DNA of 43,699 bases from the IMG/VR virus record IMGVR_UViG_3300011114_000957, positions 1 to 43,699 of that record; one strand, given 5' to 3'. The translations under genes were made by a program, and so were the position numbers. The notes beneath the pieces were generated by a model. That model was given only the letters and a program-made list of their open reading frames with translations, was not told where the DNA came from and did no database searches. Shown piece by piece: positions 31,713 through 40,200 of this stretch. The stretch is from a virus. Positions within the stretch are counted from its first letter, which is position 1. Every line of letters starts with the position of its first letter.

Positions 31713-31940
31713 TTAATCTTTCTTTTCTTCTTTGCATCCGCAAAGATTAAACATTTTCTTCCACAAGGAACATCCTTGTGGTTTTTCAGTTGACCAACAG
31801 TTACCAGGATTATTCTCACAGACTAATCCACAATTAGTCATTGCAAGTTTAACCCCATCCAAAATTTGTGATTCAGTAAACACTAGGTCCACATCACGAC
31901 CACTAATGTTTGCTTTAGCGTAAAATAGTTGTTCTTCCAT
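31713..31940 (-). CDS. Small Cys-containing protein
   Basis: The start at 31940 (MEEQLFYAKANISGRDVDLV) is fixed by GGAGG at the right distance. The 75-residue product has six Cys in its second half (NCGLVCENNPGNCW, GCSLWKK, NLCGCKEEKKD), which could hold a zinc ion. It ends one base before the Sm-like gene's start. No family is recognised. Confidence 0.62.
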   Translation of the reverse strand: MEEQLFYAKANISGRDVDLVFTESQILDGVKLAMTNCGLVCENNPGNCWSTEKPQGCSLWKKMFNLCGCKEEKKD

Positions 31941-32030
31941 ATTGAACCTCCATCTTATATATTCTGAAAAAGAGATGCATTGTTTTACCAATGCATCCCC
32001 ATAATAAAAAGTAACCACTCAAAAGTATCT

Positions 32031-32315
32031 TTAGCGAATCGTGAAACGAGTTCCGTTCTTACGGAAACCCATCTTTCGCTTGCCCTTGTACATATCCTTC
32101 ATGGTGTAACGTGTCTTGCCAGTTGAACTGGTTTCACGAATAACTTGCCAGTTGCCAAAAGCTTCGACAACTTCACGAATATCGCTGATTGTTGCACGAA
32201 GATTAGCCACACCAAAACGAGAACGAGCCTCAGGCGCAGTGAGTGTCTTACCTGTAGCAAGATAGGAAATAACCTTTTGCATCTTGGTTGCAGGACGACG
32301 AGAAGAAGTAATCAT
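32031..32315 (-). CDS. Winged-helix/HTH DNA-binding protein
   Basis: A 94-residue basic protein. TKMQKVISYLATGKTLTAPE, then ARSRFGVANLRATISDIREV, is a helix-turn-helix with a short loop (a three-helix winged-helix core), followed by the wing strands GNWQVIRETSSTGKTRYTMK and a basic tail (KGKRKMGFRKNGTRFTIR). Similar small winged-helix proteins occur in T4-like phages and are presumed transcription regulators. It has its own consensus promoter and a structured 72-base leader, so its expression appears to be controlled separately. Confidence 0.72.
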   Translation of the reverse strand: MITSSRRPATKMQKVISYLATGKTLTAPEARSRFGVANLRATISDIREVVEAFGNWQVIRETSSTGKTRYTMKDMYKGKRKMGFRKNGTRFTIR

Positions 32316-32338
32316 ATAGTAGCCTTTCTGTTAAAATT

Positions 32339-32378
32339 CGGACCATGTTTAATATGAATTGTGTCCGTTTCAATTCAT
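32339..32378 (-). promoter_or_regulatory. Predicted H-type pseudoknot in mRNA leader
   Basis: In the minus-strand leader of the winged-helix gene, ATGAATTG (32378-32371) pairs with CAATTCAT (32361-32354) over eight base pairs. CGGAC inside that loop (32367-32363) can pair with GTCCG downstream (32343-32339). The crossing pairs define an H-type pseudoknot about 24 bases before the ATG, just upstream of the AAAGG ribosome site. It could be a translational operator or ligand sensor. Confidence 0.55.
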
Positions 32379-32389
32379 TACGATAAGTA

Positions 32390-32417
32390 ATTATACCACC
32401 TAAAATCAAGAAGTCAA
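32390..32417 (-). promoter_or_regulatory. Sigma70-type promoter of the winged-helix gene
   Basis: TTGACT (32417-32412), 16-base spacer, TATAAT (32395-32390). The bases GGTGGTATAATTA are the same as in the SpeD-operon promoter, giving a TGn extended -10. It lies between tRNA-Leu and the winged-helix gene. Confidence 0.82.
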
Positions 32418-32440
32418 GTAATCTTTAAAATATTTTTTAA

Positions 32441-32513
32441 TAAGACGAGTGGGAGTTGAACCCACACTACAGACATTTTAAGTGTCTTGACTCTGCCGTT
32501 GGTCTACCGTCTC
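32441..32513 (-). tRNA. tRNA-Leu-type (anticodon TAA), short variable loop
   Basis: Minus-strand cloverleaf: acceptor GAGACGG / TCGTCTT (G-U at both ends), D arm GAC/GTC with loop CAACGGCAGA, anticodon stem AGACA/TGTCT around CTTAAAA, and T stem GTGGG/CCCAC around TTCAACT. Anticodon UAA reads UUA (Leu), with discriminator A as in Leu tRNAs. The variable region is only five bases (GTAGT), whereas bacterial and T4 tRNA-Leu have a long variable arm. There is no encoded CCA. Confidence 0.85.
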
Positions 32514-32521
32514 GTAATACT

Positions 32522-32549
32522 AATATATCACAGATTCAGACCAAGTCAA
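32522..32549 (-). promoter_or_regulatory. Sigma70-type promoter for tRNA-Leu
   Basis: TTGACT (32549-32544), 16-base spacer, TATATT (32527-32522), eight bases before the tRNA 5' end. It follows directly after the 32553-32753 gene. Confidence 0.7.
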
Positions 32550-32552
32550 ATG

Positions 32553-32753
32553 CTATTTGCCACCAGCAGCATAATATTGCGCCAAGGTGGAACGAAGGCG
32601 AGTCATCGTTTTTGCTAGTTTACGCCAATCGGATTCGTCCAATAAATATAGTTCGTATTCGTCAATTGCATTTTCAGAGGATTTTGCAAGATGCTCGCAA
32701 GCTTTCAACAAAACTTCTTTGGACTTAGGATCAAACATAGGAACATCCTCCAT
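32553..32753 (-). CDS. Small hypothetical helical protein
   Basis: A 66-residue protein, MEDVPMFDPKSKEVLLKACE and on, predicted as two or three helices (SSENAIDEYELYLLDESDWR; LAKTMTRLRSTLAQYYAAGG). The ATG directly follows the stop of the DUF2693-like gene (TAAATG), so it is translationally coupled. Function unknown. Confidence 0.6.
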   Translation of the reverse strand: MEDVPMFDPKSKEVLLKACEHLAKSSENAIDEYELYLLDESDWRKLAKTMTRLRSTLAQYYAAGGK

Positions 32754-33362
32754 TTATTGTACATCCGTTTCTTCGTTTCTAACAAGACGAGTTACACTAC
32801 CCAGATAAAAACTTCTCCAATTACTAGCATCTAAATCCCAAACAGGAATAAGACCAGGTTTTTTTGATTGGCTTGGTAATTGTCCTTGATACTTACCAGC
32901 AAATTTAGATTGATCCAACGTACAGGTCATGCGTCTGGTAACTCCTCTAGGATAGGTCTTTCTGCCAAACCATACTGTACAGACTCCTTTACGTAATTCC
33001 GAAGTTATTTCGGAAGGCGAAGGATTATTAATCTCTATTTTTCTTAGTTTATTCTCTTTTACCGCTTTTTTTTCTTTTTCTTTAGTTTCACGATCTTCTA
33101 TGATACGAGTTTTAAGCCACTGAATTCTGTCTTCTAGTTGCGTATCTTGCTCGTCCTCTTGTTCATCAGAAGAAAGCATTCCTCTGGATACTTCTTTTTG
33201 AGCTTCGTTAGAAGCTTTTATCTTGGATTCTCCGTCCAACTTTAATTTTTTTAATTGATCCTCTAACGACACAGGCGTAAACGGATTAGTAATTTGAATG
33301 ATAGAACCATCAGGAGTTTTATCTCCTGATGGTAGATTTTTGGAACCTTTAGGCTTTGCCAT
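32754..33362 (-). CDS. Charged protein with C-terminal SH3-like (DUF2693-like) domain
   Basis: A 202-residue protein. Residues 1-115 are low-complexity and charged, with helices (LEDQLKKLKLDGESKIKASN; EDRETKEKEKKAVKENKLRK). Residues 120-200 form a compact beta domain: LRKGVCTVWFGRKTYPRGVT, then RRMTCTLDQ and VWDLDASNWRSFYLGSVTRL. The order 'L..G.v.V.F.......R.m.CTL....... V.D.....WRSf...s..' is that of small SH3-barrel phage proteins (DUF2693-like), often cited as virion or host-acting proteins. Function is not established. It begins three bases after the packaged metallopeptidase gene's stop. Confidence 0.65.
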   Translation of the reverse strand: MAKPKGSKNLPSGDKTPDGSIIQITNPFTPVSLEDQLKKLKLDGESKIKASNEAQKEVSRGMLSSDEQEDEQDTQLEDRIQWLKTRIIEDRETKEKEKKAVKENKLRKIEINNPSPSEITSELRKGVCTVWFGRKTYPRGVTRRMTCTLDQSKFAGKYQGQLPSQSKKPGLIPVWDLDASNWRSFYLGSVTRLVRNEETDVQ

Positions 33363-33365
33363 TAC

Positions 33366-33737
33366 TTACTCGTAGAAATCTGGATATTGTTTACCGTACA
33401 GACGAACAATTTTACCAGCCATAGAGTTGGCATGATTTTCACAATCCGAACCAGTTTCACCGTCCAAGTATTCGCCCTTTTCTTGCTGGTCAGCGTGAAC
33501 CAGTTCATGGGCAATACTGCGACAAACATCAAAGCCAGCCCTACCCTTTGCGTATACTTTTATACTTTTAGTCTCTGGGCAATAGCTGGCAGTAGTCATA
33601 GTGCCGTCTCGCTCATGCACCAAGTCAATTTTTGGCTTGTTCTGCAAACCAAGGTGATTGCTGGCAAAATCAATAAAGCTCTGAATATGCGATTCTATTA
33701 GAGCATTCTCGGTCAGGTATTGGGTGAATCGTTTCAT
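33366..33737 (-). CDS. Capsid-targeted zinc metallopeptidase
   Basis: A 123-residue protein. Residues 1-10 (MKRFTQYLTE) match the T4 capsid-targeting sequence. The body is a minimal zincin: VCRSIAHELVHADQQEKGEY has HELVH at 77-81 (two His ligands and the catalytic Glu), and GSDCENHANSMAGKIVRLYG supplies a likely third ligand (Glu99). It resembles the small SprT/ImmA-like peptidases. Packaging with the DNA would let it cut a host protein at the moment of infection; a housekeeping virion protease is the alternative. TATAAATA lies seven bases before the ATG. It diverges from the rest of the packaged-protein cluster. Confidence 0.8.
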   Translation of the reverse strand: MKRFTQYLTENALIESHIQSFIDFASNHLGLQNKPKIDLVHERDGTMTTASYCPETKSIKVYAKGRAGFDVCRSIAHELVHADQQEKGEYLDGETGSDCENHANSMAGKIVRLYGKQYPDFYE

Positions 33738-33744
33738 ACACTAG

Positions 33745-33752
33745 TATTTATA
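33745..33752 (-). promoter_or_regulatory. Late promoter, exact T4 consensus
   Basis: TATAAATA on the minus strand, then CTAGTGT and the ATG at 33737. The 32-base gap also carries a plus-strand TATTAAATA (33751-33759) ten bases before the ATG at 33770, giving back-to-back late-type signals. Confidence 0.65.
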
Positions 33753-33769
33753 TTAAATATATACTTTAT

Positions 33770-34282
33770 ATGAAATCATTTACCGAATATTTAACAGAAA
33801 ATGAGGGTGTTGATGATGTTACTTCGTATAATGTGTTTCCTCATCCCAGCGGTAATCTTCATCAGTATACCTTTCCAACAAATCTGGTGACTCCTGGTGC
33901 CACCACACCAAAAATTGGTATTTTAACTATTCTACACCACGAACCAACACAAAGCATGACAGCTGGTTGGGGATTTGCGGAAAAGCCACGAACACCTATT
34001 ACCTCTTTTGTTCCACCAACACAAACAGGTCCCAAGCAAAAATTAAAAGATATGTTTAATAATGCTAGAGCTGGCTGGCATGTATTCGAATTAATAAAGC
34101 AACATTGGCAAAAACATCAAAATGAATTTCCTAATGGATTTGTTCATGCTGGTTCTGGAACAGAAAACGGTTCTGGAGAAAATCCAAAAATGGATGCTGT
34201 CTACACTGGGTTGGCAAAACGAGCAGGAATTCCAATTAAAAAGGTTTCTGTTCCTGAATTAAGATCTACATATAATTTATAA
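33770..34282 (+). CDS. Capsid-targeted protein of unknown function
   Basis: A 170-residue protein whose first ten residues (MKSFTEYLTE) match the targeting pattern. The remainder is a single alpha/beta domain: DDVTSYNVFPHPSGNLHQYT, PKIGILTILHHEPTQSMTAG, ARAGWHVFELIKQHWQKHQN and MDAVYTGLAKRAGIPIKKVS. The last part (Y-x-x-LAKR-x-GI) is loosely like the end of GNAT acetyltransferases, but the acetyl-CoA loop is not visible. Its stop overlaps the ATG of the giant gene by one base. Inferred to be packaged in the head. Confidence 0.65.
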   Translation: MKSFTEYLTENEGVDDVTSYNVFPHPSGNLHQYTFPTNLVTPGATTPKIGILTILHHEPTQSMTAGWGFAEKPRTPITSFVPPTQTGPKQKLKDMFNNARAGWHVFELIKQHWQKHQNEFPNGFVHAGSGTENGSGENPKMDAVYTGLAKRAGIPIKKVSVPELRSTYNL

Positions 34283-37200
34283 TGAAACATTTTATTCAAT
34301 ATCTCACAGAAGATTCTGACCAAATCATACGTGACAATTCCACCAAAATTCAAAAACGAATGTTGGATAATGGATTTTCAGTGCCTGCACCAGACGTTCA
34401 TAGTCATTTTAAAAATCTGCTTCGTGACATGCCAGAACACCACAAAAATTGGATTGCCAAAAGATACGCAGACGGCGGTATTAAGCATGTAGAGGATATC
34501 TCCAAAGTTTCTGCTCTATTAAAGCGTCACGATGAATTGCTTGCTCAAAACCTAATTACTCCAGGAGCACTAAAAAGTTTAAAAAATGATGCTGATTTAT
34601 TTTCTATGATAAAAAAGAGAGATCCCAAGCAACAAGTACAGATGGATGCATCACTGGTAAAACCAGAAGAATATACAGTGACAGGAGCAAACGAACACTG
34701 GACCGAAATAACTCCTCACACAGAAAATGCCGCTTGTCAGTTTGGTAAAGGAACTAATTGGTGCACTGCTTCTGAAAGTAATAGTCAATTTAATCACTAC
34801 AACAAAGATGGTCCTATGCATATTCTTATTCCTAAGAATCCTGTTCATAACGGCGAAAGATACCAGATACATCCTCACTCTGGTCAAGTTATGAACGAAA
34901 GAGATCATCGTGTAGATTTAAGCGATATTGAAAAAAATGGTGGAAGATCACATTTTCGTATGGATTTGGACGATGCTTTACTTTTACCAGAACCAAAAAA
35001 TGACAGACCATTTCCAACAGGAAATTATAAAAATTATAAATTAACAGTACATACACATAAATTGGCAAAAAATCGTGATACTGAAACTGCTCTGTCTGCT
35101 CTGAATGATCCAAACGCAGACGCAATAACTACTCAAAATGCATCAGAACACCATGATCCACGAGTTGCTTTGGCTGCAGTGAAACATCCAAAGGCAGATG
35201 CACTAACTACTCGTTTTGCGGCATACCATAGTGATTCAGAAGTTGGTATGGCAGCAATACAACACCCAAAAGCAGACTTAGAAACAACTTTTGCTGCAGC
35301 AAGACATCCTGATACAGCAGTTGCAACGGCGGCAATGGAACATCCATTGGCAAACGGAACTACAATTAATAAGGCAGCAGGCAATTCTAAAAATTCAAAA
35401 GTTGCTATTGCTGCACTAGAACACCCTTTAGCAAGTATCGAAACGCTTGAAGCTGGTGTAGAAAATGAATCTTCTCCAGTTGCTTTACACGCACTACACC
35501 TAGCAACAAATGTGCCTACATTTCGAGATTTTTTCTCTAAAACAAACATACTTCAATCTGCAGTACAACATCACGATCCAGCAGTCGTTCTTGCAGCACT
35601 AAAACATCCAGATATAAACACATTGCACCTCGGTACAGCAGCAGAGCATCGAAGCGAAGAAGTTGTATTAGCAGCATTAAAACATCCAAAATCAAATCAA
35701 ATAACAGTTGAAAATGCATCTGATCCTAGCTCTGCTAGTGAACATGTGCTTCGAGCAATAATAAAACATCCACACGTAAGTGATCTTAGTCTTGCAAACG
35801 TAATAATGGGTTATCATAGTAATTCGGAAATTCAACTAGAAGCATTAGATCATCCAAAAGTTGATGATAGTGCACTTAGTGCTGGAGCAAAGCAGACGGA
35901 TTATAGAGTTGCTCTAAAAGCTGTGCAACACCCAAAGGCAGGAACTCATGCACTAGAACAAGGAGTACGTCACCACAATGCTACAGTTGGACTAGCAGCA
36001 CTACGACACCGAAATGTAGATTCGCAGACAATAAGAGCAGCATTAGCAAGCAAATATAACGATCCAGCAGTTGCTTTGGAGGCACTAAAGCATCCATTAG
36101 TAAACGAATATCATCTTAAGATAGCAGCAGGACACGAAAACCCTGAAGTTGTTATGGCAGCATTACAACACCCAAAGGCAAATGGACAAACTGTTGAACA
36201 CGCAATAGCATACGGAAGACATAATTCTGAAATTGCTATGGCAGCATTACAACACCCAAAGGCAAATGCAGCAACAACTCATGGTGCAGCAAATCATTTT
36301 GATCCAGCAGTTGCTTTGGCTGCACTAAAACATCCATTAGCAGACGAACAGACAGCTAGAACAGCTTTATTTAATCATGCAGGTGAAGACCCAAATAATG
36401 CTTTAGCACAACAGATAAGGACGGCAGCAGGACAAAAGATACACCTTACTCCAGATGTTGTATCACAACGAACAATAACAGAATCTTATTTTAAATCAAA
36501 AATTAAATCTCTTGTTAGATATAATTTAATACAGCCTTCTGCTGACTATATCACAGAAGATTATCAGCAAACATTGCGTGACAATCAGACTAAAATTGCA
36601 AAACGAATGAAAGATCATGGATTTCTTCCAGGAGTTACAGAAAATCCAGATCTTATTCACTCAGTTTTTAATGGATCAGGAGATTTTAATAATTTATCAG
36701 ATCAGCATAAATCCTGGATTGCTAAAAGATACGCAGATGGCGGTATTGAACAAGTAAAAGATCAACCAGTCCATAGGGCTTTTACAGAAGTTATTAAAGA
36801 TTTAAAACAACACGACGAACTTGTTGCCGCTAAAAAAATTCCATCAACAGGATTAAAATCTTTATCTACTGGAGATGCTCTAAAGAAAATGTTGGCAAAA
36901 TTTGGTCGTCCATCTGGTGTAGAACCAGAAGAATATAAAGTAGAATCAGAAAACGAACACTGGTCTGTGGTTATACCTCATACCAGCAATGCATCTTGTG
37001 GTTTTGCTGATCAATCTAGATGGTGTACAAATTCAAGAGAAAATACATCCCAGTTTGAAGACCACACAAGAAAAGGTCCTTTACGTATCATTATACCAAA
37101 AAATCCACAATATAAAGGAGAAAAATATCAATGGCATCAAGCTACTGATACTGGTACTGGACAATTACACCATTCATTTATGAACAGAGCAAACCTACCT

Positions 37201-40200
37201 GCTAGTTTTATTACTATGACCTCAGATGGTACTAGACCACTTCCTCCTGGACCAGTAGCTGATAGGATGGAACAAGTTAAACAATCATCTAGAAAAATTA
37301 AAGCACAATTAGATGATCCAAATGCTTCACGCAACATACTTGAAACCGCAGTAAGACATTCAGATCCTGATGTTGCAATCGCAGCATTAAATCACACAAA
37401 TTCAGATCCTGAGTTAATTGAACAAGCAATGTCACATCCAGATTTAAAAGTTGCAAAAGCAGCAATTACCTCTAGAGTTCCTGTAACAAAACATGCATTA
37501 GGTAGTGGAGTACGTAACCCAAATCCAGAGATTGCATTATACACATTACAGCATAGTAGTATAAACAATGATCATGTTCTAGCCGCATTAGAACATTCAG
37601 ATCCAAAAGTTGTATTGACTGGTTTATCTCATCCTGCATTACAGGACGTTGGATCTTCGCTTAGAAAATTAGCATCATCGAAACATAAACAACTTGTAAT
37701 GGCAGCACTAAAACATCCAAAAGCAGATCTTGATGTAATAAAATTTGCAATAAATAATCAAAATCCTGAAATTAGTAAAGCTGTATTATCTCAGCATCCA
37801 AATTTAAGTTCTCAGACAATTAATGAAATATTAGACAGCCCTTATGTTAATCATCATACTGCAAAAGCATTATTGTCACATCCAAACGCAAACACACAAA
37901 GTGTTAATCACGTTCTTAATTATTCAGATGATCCAGAACTTGGTTTGATGGCTATAAATTCTCCGCATGCAGATGTAAAAACAACGTGGTCTGCAGCACG
38001 GAACGGAAGTAAAGAAGTTGCTTTTGCTGGTCTAAAACACCCGTTAGCAGACCAAACAACAACTCAATTTGCAGCACAAAATCATACTCATCGTGATGTT
38101 GCAATAGCAGCATTAGAACACCCATTGGCAAATGCAGAAACAGTCCTTCAGGCAGCAAAAAATAATAGTCATCCTGATGTTCCAATAGCAGCATTAGGAC
38201 ATCGATTGGCAGATACACTCACAACTGTTCAAGCAGCAGAAACTCATACCAATAGTCGTGTTCGTTTAGCAGCAATACAACACCCAAAAGCAAGTCAAGA
38301 AACATTATATGCAGCAAAACATACTACAAATCCTGATGTTGCTGCAGCAATATTAAAACATCCATTATTGAATGATAAAGATATTATTAATACTATAATG
38401 AGTCAGTATAAAGATACAAACTCTGCAACTGAACCCATACAAATGATGGCAGTAAATCACCCAAATGCAGACACAACCACAACTCATTTCGGAGCACAAA
38501 GCGGGCATCCACATGTTGTTATGGCAGCTTTGCAATCTCATAATGCAGATATTAGAACAATTAATTTAGCAGCAAGTAATCCTCAACTCAAAGATCCAGG
38601 AGTTGCCATGGCAACTCTAACACATAAATATGCAAATGCAGAGACAACTCATCATATAGTACAAAATAAAAATGCAGAAATTGCTATGGCTGGTCTGAAT
38701 TCTCCACACGCAGACGCAAGAACAACTCACCTTGCTCTAAGTCATCGTGATTCAACAGTTAAACTAGCGGCTATAAATTCTCCGCATGCAAACGCAGACA
38801 CAATTCGTGGTGCAATGAGGGGTGAGGAAGCAGAAATAGCTATGGCAGCTCTGGCTTCTCCGCATGCAGACACAAAAGCAACTCATATAGGAGCACTGAG
38901 TAATCATGCACAAATTGTTATGGCGGCACTGCGTTCTCCGCATGCAGACGCAAGAACAACTCATAATGCAGCAGGACATAAGATTCCAGAAGTTAGTCTG
39001 GCGGCTCTGGCTTCTCCGCATGCAGACGCACAAACAACTCATTATGCAGTACAGCATGATAGCGAATATGTTGCTAAAGCAGCTCTGGCTTCTCCACACG
39101 CAGACGCACAAACAACTCATCGTGGAGTACAGAGTAAAAATATGGAAGTCGTTATGGCGGCTCTGCGTTCTCCGCATGCAGACGCAAAAACAACTCATAG
39201 TGCAGTAAATCAGAGAAATAAAGCAATTGCTCTAGAGGGTCTGGCTTCTCCGCATGCAGACATAGAGACAATTTATGGGGCAGCAAGTCACAGTAATCCA
39301 GAAGTCGTTATGGCGGCTTTGGCACACCCCCTGGCAGACGAATATGCAGTTAATCGTGCATCAGAGCAACGAGATCCAGCAATAGTTATGGCAGCACTAA
39401 AACATCGAAAAGCAAATAATGTTACAACCCATAATGCAGTGTCTAACTCTAATCCAGAAGTCGCTCTAGCTGGTCTGCGTTCTCCGCATGCAGATAACCA
39501 CACAACTGAGAATGCAGCACAACACTACCATTCGCATGTTGTTCTGGAGGCTTTGGCTTCTCCGCATGCGACTGCAGAAACAACTCATGTTGCAGCAGGA
39601 CACAGCAATCCAGAAGTCGCTATGGCGGCTGTAGCTTCTCCGCATGCAAACCAACACACAGCTTATCTTGCAGCAGGACACAGCAATCCAGAAGTCGTTA
39701 TGGCGGCTGTAGCTTCTCCACATGCAGGCACAGAGACAATTAATCGTGCAGCACACAATCGTGATTCCAAAGTTGTTTTAGCTGCTATACGTTCTCCGCA
39801 TGCAGACGCAAGAACAACTCATATAGGAATAAGGAATCAGGATGTACACGTTGGTTTAGCAGCTCTGGCTTCTCCACACGCAGACGCAGAAACAACTCAT
39901 CATGGTGCAACTCATTTCCATACCGCTGTTTCTCTGGCAGCTGTGAATCACAAACATGCAGACGCAATAACAACTTATAACGGAGTACAATCTCCTAGTG
40001 CAGAAGTTGCTATGGCAGCTCTGGCTTCTCCTCATGCAACCACAAAAACAACTCATCATGCAATGAATAATGAAAATGCAGTAGTTAATTCAGCAGCTTT
40101 AGCTTCACCACACGCAGACGCAGCAACAACTCATCATGCTTTTGATCTTAATCGTGAAGATCTTTCTCTGGCGGCTCTGGCTTCTCCGCATGCAGACGCA

